This document shows positions 44,250-53,877 of a DNA stretch of 64,000 nucleotides, one piece after another. The notes beneath the pieces were generated by a model that saw only the letters and a list, made by a program, of their open reading frames with translations, searched no databases and had not been told where the DNA came from. Position 1 is the first letter of the stretch. Every line of letters begins with the position of its first letter. The translations under genes and the position numbers were made by a program. The stretch spans positions 186,001 to 250,000 of the forward strand of contig NZ_QWLV01000003.1 in NCBI RefSeq assembly GCF_003515075.1, given 5' to 3'. The DNA is from Sphingomonas gilva. GTDB lineage: Bacteria; Pseudomonadota; Alphaproteobacteria; Sphingomonadales; Sphingomonadaceae.

Positions 44250-45377
44250 ATGTCCATTCGCCCATGGCGCGACATCGTGCGCCGCAAGAGCCGCCAGATC
44301 ATGGTCGGCACCGTCCCCGTCGGTGGCGACGCGCCCGTCACGGTGCAGACGATGACCAACACGCCGACCAGCGATCCGGCGGCGACGATCGACCAGATTC
44401 GCCGCTGCGAGGAGGCGGGTGTCGACATCATCCGCGTTTCCTGCCCCGACGTTGAATCGACCGCGGCGCTCGGGCAGATCGTCCGCGCCGCGCGCGTGCC
44501 GATCGTCGCCGATATCCATTTCCACTATAAGCGCGCGCTCGAGGCGGCGGACGCGGGGGCGGCCTGCCTCAGGATCAATCCGGGCAATATCGGCTCGTCC
44601 GAACGGGTGCGCGAGGTGGTCAATGCCGCCAAGGCCAATGGCTGCGCGATCCGCATCGGGGTCAATGCCGGCAGCCTCGAAAAGGACCTGCTCGAGAAAT
44701 ACGGCGAGCCTTGCCCGGAGGCGCTGGTCGAAAGCGCGCTCGACCATATCAAGCTGTTGCAGGACCATGACTTCCACGAATTCAAGGTCGCGGTGAAGGC
44801 GAGCGACCTGTTCCTCGCGGTCGCCGCCTATCAGCAGCTCGCCGAGGCGGTCGATTGTCCGCTGCATCTGGGCATCACCGAGGCGGGCGGCTTCGTCGGC
44901 GGCACGGTCAAGTCGGCGATCGGCATCGGCTCGCTGCTCTGGTACGGCATCGGCGACACCATCCGCGTGTCCTTGTCGGCGGAGCCGGAGGAGGAGGTGC
45001 GAGTCGGCTTCGAGATTCTGAAGGCGCTGGGCATCCGCAACCGCGGGGTGCGTGTGGTTTCCTGCCCCAGCTGCGCGCGGCAGGGCTTCGACGTGATCCG
45101 CACCGTCCAGACGCTGGAGGAGCGGCTGCAGCATATCCGCACGCCGATGAGCCTTTCGGTGCTCGGCTGCGTCGTCAACGGCCCTGGCGAGGCGCGCGAG
45201 ACCGATATCGGTATCACCGGCGGCGGCCAGGGCAAGCATATGGTCTATCTGTCGGGCGTGACCGACCATCATGTCCAGGACGCGGACATGGTCGACCACA
45301 TCGTCCGCCTGGTCGAGGCCAAGGCCGCCGAGATCGAGGCGCAGGCGACCGACGCGCCGGCGGAAGCCGCCGAGTGA
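44250..45377 (+). CDS. ispG: 4-hydroxy-3-methylbut-2-enyl diphosphate synthase
   Basis: The penultimate step of the MEP isoprenoid pathway, a 4Fe-4S enzyme of 375 residues. The TIM-barrel part starts [20 protein letters not shown] and has [13 protein letters not shown] and RINPGNIGS. The iron-sulfur ligands are in [13 protein letters not shown] (about 271-283) and [15 protein letters not shown] (about 309-323). It is followed with a 4-nt overlap by the TfoX gene. Confidence 0.96.
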   Translation: MSIRPWRDIVRRKSRQIMVGTVPVGGDAPVTVQTMTNTPTSDPAATIDQIRRCEEAGVDIIRVSCPDVESTAALGQIVRAARVPIVADIHFHYKRALEAADAGAACLRINPGNIGSSERVREVVNAAKANGCAIRIGVNAGSLEKDLLEKYGEPCPEALVESALDHIKLLQDHDFHEFKVAVKASDLFLAVAAYQQLAEAVDCPLHLGITEAGGFVGGTVKSAIGIGSLLWYGIGDTIRVSLSAEPEEEVRVGFEILKALGIRNRGVRVVSCPSCARQGFDVIRTVQTLEERLQHIRTPMSLSVLGCVVNGPGEARETDIGITGGGQGKHMVYLSGVTDHHVQDADMVDHIVRLVEAKAAEIEAQATDAPAEAAE

Positions 45378-45709
45378 GCCTCGACACCGGGCTGGTCGAC
45401 TGGGTGGTGGAGGCGATGGCGCCGGTCGGCACGGTCACCTGGCGGCGGATGATGAGCGGCGCCACCTTCTATTGCGACGGAACGGTCTTCGCGATCGTCG
45501 CGCGCGACGCGCTCTGGTTCAAGGCCGACAGGCAGAGCGACGCCGAATGGGATGCGGCGGGCGCCGAGCGCTTCAGCATGACCGACAAGAACGGGCAGAT
45601 CAAAAGCATGAACTACCGGCGCGCGCCCGACGATTGCTATGATGACGCCGATGCGCTCAGGCTGTGGGGAAGCCTCGGGCTGGAGGCGGGCACGAGGGCG
45701 CGGGCATGA
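45374..45709 (+). CDS. TfoX/Sxy N-terminal domain protein
   Basis: A 111-residue protein from GTG 45374. The domain begins [20 protein letters not shown] and continues [20 protein letters not shown] and [19 protein letters not shown]. Full TfoX regulates competence in gammaproteobacteria; single-domain forms like this have no proven role. It overlaps ispG and the GNAT gene by 4 nt each. Confidence 0.88.
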   Translation: MSLDTGLVDWVVEAMAPVGTVTWRRMMSGATFYCDGTVFAIVARDALWFKADRQSDAEWDAAGAERFSMTDKNGQIKSMNYRRAPDDCYDDADALRLWGSLGLEAGTRARA

Positions 45710-46185
45710 GTCTCGTCATCCGCCGCGCCGAGCCGCGCGACGTGGCCGACATGCTCCGCCTGATCGTCGCACTCGCGGTTTACGAGCGCGAGCCCGATGC
45801 GGTGATGGCGACCGAGGAATCGCTCGCCGAAACGCTGTTCGGGCCGAATGCGCAGGTCTTCGCCCATGTCGCCGAGCTGGACGGGCGGGCCGAGGGGATC
45901 GCTCTCTGGTTCCAGACCTATTCGACCTGGACGGGACGGCCGAGCCTCTATCTGGAGGATCTGTTCGTGTCCGAGGCGTTGCGCGGCACCGGCGCCGGGC
46001 GGGCGCTGTTCCAGGCATTGGCGCGCGAGGCGAAGGCGCGGGATTGCGCCAGGATCGACTGGGCGGTGCTCGACTGGAACGACACCGCGAAGGCGTTCTA
46101 CACCCATATCGGCGCACGCAAGGGCGAAGGCTGGGAGCCGTGGCGGATCGAAGGCGCGGCGCTTAAGGCCTTGGCGTCTGACTGA
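45706..46185 (+). CDS. GNAT-family N-acetyltransferase
   Basis: A 159-residue acetyltransferase. The pattern RRAEPRDVADMLRLIVALAV, then LYLEDLFVSEALRGTGAGRAL (acetyl-CoA loop, RxxGxG/A at about residues 91-97) and DWAVLDWNDTAKAFYTHIGA matches the polyamine/aminoalkylphosphonate acetyltransferase-like group. The substrate is not known. It is the last gene of the ispG operon, followed by a large hairpin. Confidence 0.88.
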   Translation: MSLVIRRAEPRDVADMLRLIVALAVYEREPDAVMATEESLAETLFGPNAQVFAHVAELDGRAEGIALWFQTYSTWTGRPSLYLEDLFVSEALRGTGAGRALFQALAREAKARDCARIDWAVLDWNDTAKAFYTHIGARKGEGWEPWRIEGAALKALASD

Positions 46186-46201
46186 GTAGGACCCTCCCAA
46201 C

Positions 46202-46288
46202 CCGTTCGTTTCGAGCGAAGTCGAGAAACGTTTGGCGCAACGCCGGTGGCGCGTTTCTCGACTTCGCTCGAAACGAACGGCCCTTTTT
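46202..46288 (+). terminator. Long inverted repeat with T tract, likely terminator
   Basis: Perfect 29-bp arms, 46202-46230 and 46252-46280, around a 21-nt loop, followed by CCCTTTTT on the plus strand. It ends the ispG operon and separates it from the convergent CorA-like gene. The CGTTCGTTTCGAGCGAAGTC type arm is another sphingomonad intergenic repeat. Confidence 0.75.
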
Positions 46289-46295
46289 CGGCTCC

Positions 46296-47249
46296 CTAGT
46301 GTGACACCCAATGCTCGCGGATGAAATAGGCGGCGACGCCCAGCGCCAGCGCCAGGCATAGCGCCACCACCCCCCAGAAGGCCCAGGGTTCCTCGGCATA
46401 GGGAATGCCCTGCACGTTCATGCCGAGCAGCCCGGTGATGAACGTGAGCGGCAGGAAGATCATCGCGACGATGGCGATGATCAGCGAGCGGCTGTCGATC
46501 GTCTCGGCGCGCAGATCGGTCAGCGCCTCGTGGATCAGCGCGGCGCGTTCGCGGATGCTTTCGAGCTCCTCGGTCATCCGCGCGGCGCGGTCGGCCGCCT
46601 CGCGCAGATGGCGGCGGTCGGCCTCGTCCAGCCAATCGGCCTCGGTCTCCGCCAGCCGTTCGAGCGCAAGGCGCTGGGGCGCGACGAAGCGGCGATAGCC
46701 GATCGCCTGGCTGCGCGCTTTGGCGACGGTGCGGCGCAGCTCGACGGTCTTGTCGCCGTCGATCATCTCCTCGCAATCGTCGAGCCGATCGCCCAGCTCG
46801 CCGACCTCGGGATCGAGATCGGCGGTGATCGCGCTCGCCAGCGCCGCGATCAGGTCGCCCGGATCGCGGATGCGTCCGGCCTCGATCGCCGCGCGCACCG
46901 CAGGCAGGGCCACCAGCGGCAGCCGCGAGACCGAGATGACGCGGCCCTTCTCCGCCCACAGCCTCAGCGAAGCGAGCGGATCGGATGCGCGCATCTCCTC
47001 GCTCGACCGGCCGCGCAGATTGACCAGCGCGCCGCCATTGACGAACTCGGTGCGCGGCCGGCTCTCGGTCGCGACGAGCGCGCCCGCGACGAGCGGATCG
47101 AGACGCGCCCGCCCCTGAATCCAGGCGGTCGTCTCGTCGGTGCGGCCGTCGAGATGGATCCAGGCGAAGGCGCAGGACTGGGTGAGCGCGCCGTCCGGTG
47201 GCGCGGCATCGACGCGCTCGTCATGGACCAGATAGGCGAAGCCGCTCAA
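46296..47249 (-). CDS. CorA/ZntB-like metal-ion transporter
   Basis: A 317-residue protein with a cytoplasmic domain and two C-terminal helices (about 255-275 and 289-308). The pore motif is GLLGMNVQGIPYAEEPWAF, with the GMN signature kept and Gln-Gly-Ile-Pro following, as in the ZntB branch (zinc efflux or uptake). It is coupled to the cysG-like gene by 4 nt, and its specificity cannot be read from sequence. Confidence 0.87.
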   Translation of the reverse strand: MSGFAYLVHDERVDAAPPDGALTQSCAFAWIHLDGRTDETTAWIQGRARLDPLVAGALVATESRPRTEFVNGGALVNLRGRSSEEMRASDPLASLRLWAEKGRVISVSRLPLVALPAVRAAIEAGRIRDPGDLIAALASAITADLDPEVGELGDRLDDCEEMIDGDKTVELRRTVAKARSQAIGYRRFVAPQRLALERLAETEADWLDEADRRHLREAADRAARMTEELESIRERAALIHEALTDLRAETIDSRSLIIAIVAMIFLPLTFITGLLGMNVQGIPYAEEPWAFWGVVALCLALALGVAAYFIREHWVSH

Positions 47250-48010
47250 AGGCTCAGGTCCAGCGAAAGCCCCATGCCGGGATCGGCCGGCGGCTTGTCG
47301 CAGACGATGCGAACCGCGTCGGCGCGCGCGCGGTCGAGGATCGCGAGCGGCACGTTCGCGCGGTGATAGACGCGATCGGCGCGACCGAGCAGGCGCGCGG
47401 CGACGAGCGTGAGATCATCGGGATCGGGCGAGGCGAGACGGATCGTCACCAGCCGGGTTTCCGCCGATTCTTCGGCCGAGGCAAGCCAGCGCGCGACGGC
47501 GTGGACATCATGCTCCGTGAGGGGATCAAGCGCGCCGCCTTCGGCCAGCGCCCCATCGATCGCCGCCCTGCGATCGGCGGCATCGGGGAAGCGAGCGCGC
47601 AACGCGCCCTTGGCCTGGCCCAGCGCCTCGGCAAGGCGGCCGATGCCGGCGGGCAGCAGCGCCTCGATGCGCTGGCGGATCGCCTTGGCGAGCCCCGCCG
47701 ACGCGCCGCCGGTCGCGACCGCGATCAGCAGCGGATCGCGGTCGACGATCGCGGGCAGCGTGAAATCGCACAGATCGGGCCGATCGACCGCATTGACCAA
47801 TATCCCCCGCGCCTGCAGCCGCGCGACGGCGGCCCGCGCCTCGCCTTCATCCTCGATCGCGACGATGGCGAGCGCTGCGGGGCGATCCTCGCCCACCACA
47901 TTCGCGCCGGCGCGTTCGAGCAGGCGGCGCTTGGCGTCGGCCGCCTCGCCCTCGCCCAGCAGGATCACCGGCCGCCCCGCCATCCTTACGAACAGCGGCA
48001 GCGAATGCAT
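47246..48010 (-). CDS. Siroheme synthase N-terminal protein (CysG-N) with methyltransferase remnant
   Basis: A 254-residue protein. The N-terminal dehydrogenase/ferrochelatase part shows SLPLFVRMAGRPVILLGEGE, LVNAVDRPDLCDFTLPAIVD and LLIAVATGGASAGLAKAIRQ. The last 60 residues (DPDDLTLVAARLLGRADRVY to VRIVCDKPPAD) look like the first part of uroporphyrinogen methyltransferase, cut short. It should oxidise precorrin-2 and insert iron to make siroheme. The start overlaps the lysA stop. Confidence 0.82.
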   Translation of the reverse strand: MHSLPLFVRMAGRPVILLGEGEAADAKRRLLERAGANVVGEDRPAALAIVAIEDEGEARAAVARLQARGILVNAVDRPDLCDFTLPAIVDRDPLLIAVATGGASAGLAKAIRQRIEALLPAGIGRLAEALGQAKGALRARFPDAADRRAAIDGALAEGGALDPLTEHDVHAVARWLASAEESAETRLVTIRLASPDPDDLTLVAARLLGRADRVYHRANVPLAILDRARADAVRIVCDKPPADPGMGLSLDLSL

Positions 48011-49272
48011 CAGGCGGCGAGCCATTCGGGCAGCCGCTCGGCCGCCATGATCGTTTCGGGCGAAATGCGGTCCGCGACGACGGCGAAGCGGTCGCCGTCG
48101 ACCATCACCTCGGGCACCAGGGCGCGGCTGTTATAGGTCGAAGCCATCGTCGCGCCATAGGCGCCCGCGCTGCGGAAGATCGCGAGATCGCCCGAGGCGA
48201 CGACGTCGATCTCGCGCGCCATCGCGAAGGTGTCGCCGGTCTCGCACACTGGTCCCGCGATGTTGGCGGTCATGCGCTCGCCCGACGGCCGCACCGCCTC
48301 GAAATGGTGATAGGCGTCGTAGAGCGCGGGACGGGTGAGGTCGTTCATCGCCGCATCGACGATGACATAGGGATGGACCACGCCCGGCTTGACCCAGATC
48401 ACCCTGGTCAACAGCACCCCGGCATTGGCGGCGATGACGCGGCCGGGCTCGAACATCAGATCGACGTCCCAGCCGTTCGTCACGCGCGCCGCCATCGCGC
48501 CGAACTGCGCGGGGCTCGGCGGATTGTCGCCGGGGCGATAGGGCACGCCCAGGCCGCCGCCGAGATCGACATGGGTGATCGCGTGGCCCTGCGCGCGCAG
48601 CTCGGCGACCAGCCGGCCGATGCGGGTATAGGCGGCCTCCAGCGGGGCGAGATCGGTCAGCTGGCTGCCGATATGGATGGCGATGCCGCGCAAATTGAGG
48701 CCGGGCTCGGCGGCGAGGCGGCCGAACATCGCCACCGCCTGGTCGATCGGGATGCCGAACTTGTTCTCCGCCTTGCCGGTCGAGATCTTGGCGTGCGTTC
48801 CCGCATCGACATCGGGGTTGACGCGCAGCACCGCGTTGGCGCGCAGGCCTCGCGCGGCGGCGAGCGCGCCGAGCACGCGGCCTTCCTCCTCCAGCTCCAG
48901 GTTGAACTGGCCGATGCCCGCTTCCAACCCCTTGATCAGCTCGTCGGGGGTCTTGCCCACGCCCGAAAAGACGATGCCCGATGCGGGAACGCCGCCCGCC
49001 ATCGCCCGCGCCATCTCGCCGCCCGAGACGACGTCGGCGCCGTAGCCCGCATCCGCCATCACGCGCAGCACCGCGAGATTGGGATTGGCCTTGATCGCAT
49101 AAGCCAGGTGAAGCCGGGGTATGTCCCTCAGCCCTTCGCGGAACACGTCGGCGTGGCGCGCGAAGGTCGCGCGCGAATAGACATAGACCGGCGTGCCGAC
49201 CTGATCGGCGATGCGCGCCAGCGGCACATCCTCGGCGAACATCTCGCCGTCACGGAGCTGGAAATGGTCCAT
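48010..49272 (-). CDS. lysA: Diaminopimelate decarboxylase
   Basis: The last step of lysine synthesis, a PLP enzyme of 420 residues. The PLP lysine is in LAYAIKANPNLAVLR (about residue 60). Other motifs are GADVVSGGEM, the GIAIHIGSQL strand, HVDLGGGLGVPY, FEPGRVIAANAG and the substrate ANIAGPVCETGDTFA. ATG 49272 overlaps the lipoprotein stop (TAATG). Confidence 0.95.
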   Translation of the reverse strand: MDHFQLRDGEMFAEDVPLARIADQVGTPVYVYSRATFARHADVFREGLRDIPRLHLAYAIKANPNLAVLRVMADAGYGADVVSGGEMARAMAGGVPASGIVFSGVGKTPDELIKGLEAGIGQFNLELEEEGRVLGALAAARGLRANAVLRVNPDVDAGTHAKISTGKAENKFGIPIDQAVAMFGRLAAEPGLNLRGIAIHIGSQLTDLAPLEAAYTRIGRLVAELRAQGHAITHVDLGGGLGVPYRPGDNPPSPAQFGAMAARVTNGWDVDLMFEPGRVIAANAGVLLTRVIWVKPGVVHPYVIVDAAMNDLTRPALYDAYHHFEAVRPSGERMTANIAGPVCETGDTFAMAREIDVVASGDLAIFRSAGAYGATMASTYNSRALVPEVMVDGDRFAVVADRISPETIMAAERLPEWLAA

Positions 49273-49505
49273 TATTGCGGCGGCAGGTCGAAACGGTCGG
49301 CGGGGCGGTCCTGCGATTCGGTCAGCACCTCGTCGCTCCGCGCGGGGCGGGCCTGCGCGTCGGGCGCGATCAACTGGTCCGCAGTGCGCGGGGCTTCGGC
49401 GCCGAAGGGCGCGGGCGGCAGCGACTGGCCCTGCGCCGGGCGCAGCTCCTTCTGCGATCCGCACGCGGCGAGCGCGAGCGCGGCGATGAGCGCGAGATAT
49501 CTCAT
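49272..49505 (-). CDS. Small LptM/YifL-like lipoprotein
   Basis: A 77-residue lipoprotein, [20 protein letters not shown], with the lipobox Cys at about residue 15, then a Pro/Ala-rich tail. Its position between argH and lysA matches the conserved LptM/YifL slot; in E. coli LptM assists LptD maturation. It overlaps both neighbours. Confidence 0.8.
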   Translation of the reverse strand: MRYLALIAALALAACGSQKELRPAQGQSLPPAPFGAEAPRTADQLIAPDAQARPARSDEVLTESQDRPADRFDLPPQ

Positions 49506-50878
49506 GAATGTTGCTCCAGGGCGGCGCGTGCCGCGGCAATGGCTTCGCGCACCCGCGCGGGCGCGGTGCCGCCCAGGCTGGTGCGGCTGGCGACCGAGGC
49601 GTCGACCGACAACACGTCGAACACGCGCTGGTCGATGCGCGCGTCGATCGCGGCGAGCGTGTCGAGCGGCAGATCGGCGAGGCCGGTGCCGGCATCCTCC
49701 GCCGCCTTGACGCAGCGGCCGGTGATGTGATGCGCCTCGCGGAACGGCACGCCGCCCGCGCGCACCAGCCAGTCGGCGAGATCGGTGGCGGTGGAGAAGC
49801 CGGCCGACGCCACCTCGCGCATGCGTTGGGTGCGGAAGGTCGCGGTCTCCACCATCCCGGTCATCGCCGCGAGCGACAGCGCGAGCAAGTCGTGCGCCTC
49901 GAACACCGGCGGCTTGTCGTCCTGCATGTCCTTCGAATAGGCGAGCGGCAGGCCCTTCATCGTCACCGACAGCGCCGTCATGCAGCCCATTATCCGCCCG
50001 GCATGGCCGCGCACAAGCTCGGCGGCGTCGGGATTGCGCTTCTGCGGCATGATCGAGCTGCCGGTCGACCATTGGTCGGAGAGGGCGACGAAGCCGAAGG
50101 GCTGGCTCGCCCAGATGACGAACTCCTCGGCCAGCCGGCTGAGGTGCAGCGCGCACTGCGTGGCGGCCATCAGATAATCGAGCGCGAAGTCGCGGTCGCT
50201 GACCGCGTCGAGCGAGTTGGCGGTGGGCGCATCGAAGCCGAGCGCCTTTGCCGTCATCGCGCGGTCGATCGCGAAGCCGGTGCCGGCCAGTGCCGCCGAT
50301 CCCAGCGGGCAGCGGTTCATCCGCGCCCGCGCATCGGCGAAGCGCGAGCGGTCGCGCGCGATCATCTCGACATAGGCCAACAGATGATGGCCCAGCGTGA
50401 CCGGCTGCGCCGCCTGCAAATGGGTGAAGCCGGGCATGACGCTGTCGGCATGCTCTTCGGCGCGGGAGATGAGCGCGCGGGTCAGCGCGACGAGGCCGGC
50501 ATCGACCTGGTCGATCGCGTCGCGCACCCACAGCCGGAAATCGGTCGCGACCTGGTCGTTGCGGCTGCGCGCGGTGTGCAGCCGCCCGGCGACGGGGCCG
50601 ATCGCGTCGGCCAACCGCGCCTCGGTCAGCATGTGGATGTCCTCGAGCGCGAGATCGACCGGCACGCCGTTCGCCTCGTAATCCACCGCGACCCGATCGA
50701 GCCCGGCGGAAATCGCGTCCGCATCGGTCCGCTCGACGATGCCGCACGCGCCGAGCATCGCGACATGCGCCTTCGATCCGGCGATGTCCTGCCGCCACAT
50801 CCGCTTGTCGAAGGGGATAGAGGCGTTTATCTCGCGCATCACCGACGCCGGGCCTTCGGCGAAGCGCCCGCCCCACAT
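49502..50878 (-). CDS. argH: Argininosuccinate lyase
   Basis: The last step of arginine synthesis, 458 residues from ATG 50878 ([20 protein letters not shown]). The fumarase/aspartase signature [19 protein letters not shown] is at about 277-295, with [16 protein letters not shown] and [14 protein letters not shown]. An in-frame ATG at 50917 would overlap the divergent tlpA start. It heads the argH-lptM-lysA-cysG-corA run. Confidence 0.95.
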   Translation of the reverse strand: MWGGRFAEGPASVMREINASIPFDKRMWRQDIAGSKAHVAMLGACGIVERTDADAISAGLDRVAVDYEANGVPVDLALEDIHMLTEARLADAIGPVAGRLHTARSRNDQVATDFRLWVRDAIDQVDAGLVALTRALISRAEEHADSVMPGFTHLQAAQPVTLGHHLLAYVEMIARDRSRFADARARMNRCPLGSAALAGTGFAIDRAMTAKALGFDAPTANSLDAVSDRDFALDYLMAATQCALHLSRLAEEFVIWASQPFGFVALSDQWSTGSSIMPQKRNPDAAELVRGHAGRIMGCMTALSVTMKGLPLAYSKDMQDDKPPVFEAHDLLALSLAAMTGMVETATFRTQRMREVASAGFSTATDLADWLVRAGGVPFREAHHITGRCVKAAEDAGTGLADLPLDTLAAIDARIDQRVFDVLSVDASVASRTSLGGTAPARVREAIAAARAALEQHS

Positions 50879-50906
50879 CGCATTGGAGCTTTCGTTGCGG
50901 CCAGGA

Positions 50907-51461
50907 ATGATCTGCATCTCCGTGGCGCTCCTGTGCGCCGCCGCGTGCGATAGGCAATCGCCCCCCGTGGAGCAAGCGCCCGCCGACAATGCGGCGGCGG
51001 CCGCGCCTGCGCTCAACGAAGAAGGGTTGCTCGACCGCAGCCACAAGGGCGAGGCGGCGCCGGCGCTGGCGTTCAAGACGCCCGAGGGGACGGACACCAC
51101 GCTCGCCGCGTTCAAGGGCAAACCGGTGCTGGTCAACCTCTGGGCGACCTGGTGCGCGCCGTGCAAGGCGGAGATGCCGACGCTCGACGCGCTTGCGCTG
51201 CGCGAAGCGGGCAAGCTCACCGTGCTGACGATCAGCCAGGACCTGCAGGGGGCGGAGGCCGTCGCGCCCTATTGGAGGGCGCAGGGGTTCAAGGCGCTCA
51301 AGCCCTATCTCGATCCCGAGATCGGCTTCAGCATGACCTATGCGGCGACGCTGCCGATGACGATCCTGTACGATGCGCAAGGCCGCGAGCTGTGGCGGAT
51401 GACGGGCGGGATGGACTGGAGCGGGCCGAAGGCGGCCGCGCTGATCGCCGAAGCGAGCTAG
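50907..51461 (+). CDS. TlpA-like thiol:disulfide reductase lipoprotein
   Basis: A 184-residue periplasmic thioredoxin-fold protein. A lipoprotein-type signal ends [10 protein letters not shown]. The active site is [19 protein letters not shown] (about 87-105), and the cis-Pro loop is [13 protein letters not shown]. Members reduce cytochrome c and other periplasmic thiols. ATG 50907 lies inside the argH divergent start region, the only good start for the signal. Confidence 0.88.
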   Translation: MICISVALLCAAACDRQSPPVEQAPADNAAAAAPALNEEGLLDRSHKGEAAPALAFKTPEGTDTTLAAFKGKPVLVNLWATWCAPCKAEMPTLDALALREAGKLTVLTISQDLQGAEAVAPYWRAQGFKALKPYLDPEIGFSMTYAATLPMTILYDAQGRELWRMTGGMDWSGPKAAALIAEAS

Positions 51462-51471
51462 GGGGACAGGA

Positions 51472-52404
51472 ATGCCGGGTGGATTGGTCGCGCTGCTCGA
51501 CGATGTCGCGGCGCTCACGAAACTGGCGGCGACGTCGCTCGACGATGTCGCCGCCGCCGCGAGCCGTTCGGGCGCGAAGGCGGCGGGGGTGGTGATCGAC
51601 GACGCCGCGGTGACGCCGCGCTATGTCGTCGGGCTGACGCCGGATCGCGAGCTGCCGATCATCTGGAAGATCGCGAAGGGCTCGCTCAGGAACAAGCTCT
51701 TGTTCCTGCTGCCCGCGGCGCTGGCGCTGTCCGCGCTCGCGCCCTGGGCGATCACGCCGATCCTGATGCTGGGCGGCGCCTATCTGTGCTTCGAGGGGAC
51801 CGAAAAGGTCATCCACGCGCTCTCCGGCAGCCGCCACGCCGAGCAAGTGGTCGAGATAACCGATCCCAAGGAGCTGGAGGATCGCCAGGTCGGCGGCGCG
51901 ATCCGGACCGATTTCATCCTGTCGGGCGAGATCATGGCGATCGCGCTCGCCGAGCTGCCCGACATGGGCCTGGCGATGCGGGGCGCGGTGCTGGCGGCGG
52001 TCGGCGTCGCCATCACCGTCGGCGTCTACGGCGTCGTCGCCGGCATCGTGAAGATGGACGATATCGGCCTGCACATGGCGCAGCGGCGATCGACCAGCGC
52101 GCAAAGCTTCGGCCGCGGGCTGGTCAAGGCGATGCCGATCCTGTTGAAGGCGCTCTCGATCATCGGCACCGCGGCGATGGTCTGGGTCGGCGGCGGCATC
52201 ATCGTCCACGGGATCGAGGAATTCGGCTTTGGCGCCGTGCCGCACCTGATCCATGACACCGCGCACGCGGCCGGTGCGGCCGTGCCTGCGCTGGGCGGCG
52301 TGATCGAATGGACCGTCAACGCGATCGGTGCGGGTATCGTCGGACTGATCGTCGGCGGCGCCATCGTCGGCGCGATGCACCTGATCCCGCGCAAGGGCCA
52401 TTGA
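51472..52404 (+). CDS. DUF808 family membrane protein (YedI-like)
   Basis: A 310-residue protein: GGLVALLDDVAALTKLAATS, then AAGVVIDDAAVTPRYVVGL, then about five to six membrane helices. The order and motifs are those of DUF808/YedI, function unknown. It follows tlpA by ten bases, so the two are probably co-transcribed. Confidence 0.9.
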   Translation: MPGGLVALLDDVAALTKLAATSLDDVAAAASRSGAKAAGVVIDDAAVTPRYVVGLTPDRELPIIWKIAKGSLRNKLLFLLPAALALSALAPWAITPILMLGGAYLCFEGTEKVIHALSGSRHAEQVVEITDPKELEDRQVGGAIRTDFILSGEIMAIALAELPDMGLAMRGAVLAAVGVAITVGVYGVVAGIVKMDDIGLHMAQRRSTSAQSFGRGLVKAMPILLKALSIIGTAAMVWVGGGIIVHGIEEFGFGAVPHLIHDTAHAAGAAVPALGGVIEWTVNAIGAGIVGLIVGGAIVGAMHLIPRKGH

Positions 52405-52412
52405 ACACGCCT

Positions 52413-52440
52413 TTGACAGGTTCTTGCTTTGTTCTATGAT
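52413..52440 (+). promoter_or_regulatory. Promoter with embedded LexA-type operator
   Basis: TTGACA (52413-52418), 16-bp spacer, TATGAT (52435-52440). Inside the spacer lies GTTC-N7-GTTC (52420-52434), the alphaproteobacterial LexA operator. Six bases separate the -10 element from ATG 52447, so the transcript would start at or next to the start codon. Confidence 0.78.
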
Positions 52441-52446
52441 CGAACG

Positions 52447-53136
52447 ATGCAAGGGCAGTTCGCCTTCGTATCGAACGACATCGCACGCTGGCGGTCGCGG
52501 CTGACGCCCTTGCTGGTGGGCGTCGAGGCGCTGCCGCGGCGTACGCCGGTCGGGCAACTGGTCAAATCGCTGATCAGCGGCCGCACCCGCGATCCGGTGT
52601 CGCTGGCCGCCTATCGAAGGCTTGGCGCGCGCTTCGGATCGGCCGCAGGCATCGCGGCGGCGACGCCGATCGCCGTCGAACGGGTCATCGCCGATGTGAC
52701 TTTCGCTGCGGCCAAGGCCGAATGGCTGGTGGAGGCATTGCGCTTGATCGGGCGCGAACGGCCCGATTGGCGGCTGGGTTTTCTCGGCGGATTGCCGCTA
52801 GGGGAAGCGCTCGGCTGGCTGGAGCGGCTGCCGGGTGTCGGCCGCAAGGTCGCCGCCTCGACGCTCAACGCAAGCACGCTCGCGCGGCCGGTGCTGATCG
52901 TCGACAGCCATGTGCTCAGGGTGCTGGGCCGGCTTGGGCTGGTGGCGACCCATGCAGAGGCTGAGATGGCGAGCGAGATCGTCACCGCGGCGATGCCCGG
53001 TTGGAACGCGGACGATTTCCTGCGCTTCCACATCGCCTTGAAGCGACTCGGCCAGACCGTCTGCCGCTTCGAGACGCCGGCATGCGCAGCTTGTCCCCTC
53101 GCATCCGATTGCCCGTCGAACAAGCCCCTTGGTTGA
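52447..53136 (+). CDS. HhH-GPD DNA glycosylase/AP lyase (endonuclease III-like)
   Basis: A 229-residue base-excision repair protein. The helix-hairpin-helix is LERLPGVGRKVAASTLNAST with the catalytic Lys (about residue 136), and the catalytic Asp is in LIVDSHVLRVLGR (about 158). Four Cys in the pattern C-x6-C-x2-C-x5-C near the end bind a 4Fe-4S cluster. It is divergent from classic Nth. The LexA-type operator in its promoter predicts DNA-damage induction. Ung follows 32 bases downstream. Confidence 0.88.
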   Translation: MQGQFAFVSNDIARWRSRLTPLLVGVEALPRRTPVGQLVKSLISGRTRDPVSLAAYRRLGARFGSAAGIAAATPIAVERVIADVTFAAAKAEWLVEALRLIGRERPDWRLGFLGGLPLGEALGWLERLPGVGRKVAASTLNASTLARPVLIVDSHVLRVLGRLGLVATHAEAEMASEIVTAAMPGWNADDFLRFHIALKRLGQTVCRFETPACAACPLASDCPSNKPLG

Positions 53137-53168
53137 CAGGCCGTCGCGGGGTTTGACATGCCCGCGCC

Positions 53169-53876
53169 ATGGGCGACGTCAAACTGCATCCCACCTGGCT
53201 GGAGCCGCTCAGGAGCGAGTTCGAGGCGCCCTACATGCAGGCGCTCAGGGCGTTCCTGGTCGCCGAGAAGGAGGCCGGCAAGCGCATCTTTCCCAAGGGC
53301 GGCGAGTGGTTCCGCGCGCTCGACCTGACGCCGCTCGATTCGGTGCGCGTCGTCATCCTGGGGCAGGACCCCTATCACGGCATGGGCCAGGCGCATGGGC
53401 TGTGCTTTTCGGTGCAGCCGGGCGTCGCGCCGCCGCCGAGCCTGGTCAACATCTACAAGGAGCTGGCAAGCGACATAGGCATGGCGCGCCCCGATCACGG
53501 CCATCTCGAACATTGGGCGCGGCAGGGGGTGCTGCTGCTCAACAGCGTGTTGACGGTGGAAATGGGCCTCGCCGCGTCGCACCGCGATCGCGGCTGGGAG
53601 CGTTTCACCGACGCGGTGATCCGGCTGATCAACGCGCGCGCCGAGCCCGTCGTGTTCATGCTGTGGGGCAGCTATGCGCAGAAAAAGGCGGCGTTCGTCG
53701 ATTCGACCGACAGGGGCGGCCGGCATCTGGTGCTCAAGGCCGCGCACCCCTCCCCGCTCTCCGCGCATAACGGCTTTTTCGGCTGCCGGCACTTCTCCAG
53801 GGCCAACGCCTTTCTGGAGGCGCAGGGAGCCGAACCGATCGACTGGGCGTTGCCCCGATGTGCGGAGATGGGCTGA
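53169..53876 (+). CDS. ung: Uracil-DNA glycosylase family 1
   Basis: Removes uracil from DNA. It has 235 residues. The catalytic water-activating motif is [20 protein letters not shown] (Asp at about residue 64), and the minor-groove loop is [18 protein letters not shown] (about 187-204). [18 protein letters not shown] is the uracil pocket. It may share the transcript of the preceding glycosylase gene. Confidence 0.95.
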   Translation: MGDVKLHPTWLEPLRSEFEAPYMQALRAFLVAEKEAGKRIFPKGGEWFRALDLTPLDSVRVVILGQDPYHGMGQAHGLCFSVQPGVAPPPSLVNIYKELASDIGMARPDHGHLEHWARQGVLLLNSVLTVEMGLAASHRDRGWERFTDAVIRLINARAEPVVFMLWGSYAQKKAAFVDSTDRGGRHLVLKAAHPSPLSAHNGFFGCRHFSRANAFLEAQGAEPIDWALPRCAEMG

Positions 53877-53877
53877 C

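Noticed and set aside
46296..46500. Broken GMN motif in the CorA-like protein
   Set aside because: On reading, GMN is intact (GLLGMNVQG); only the following residues differ, as expected for the ZntB branch.
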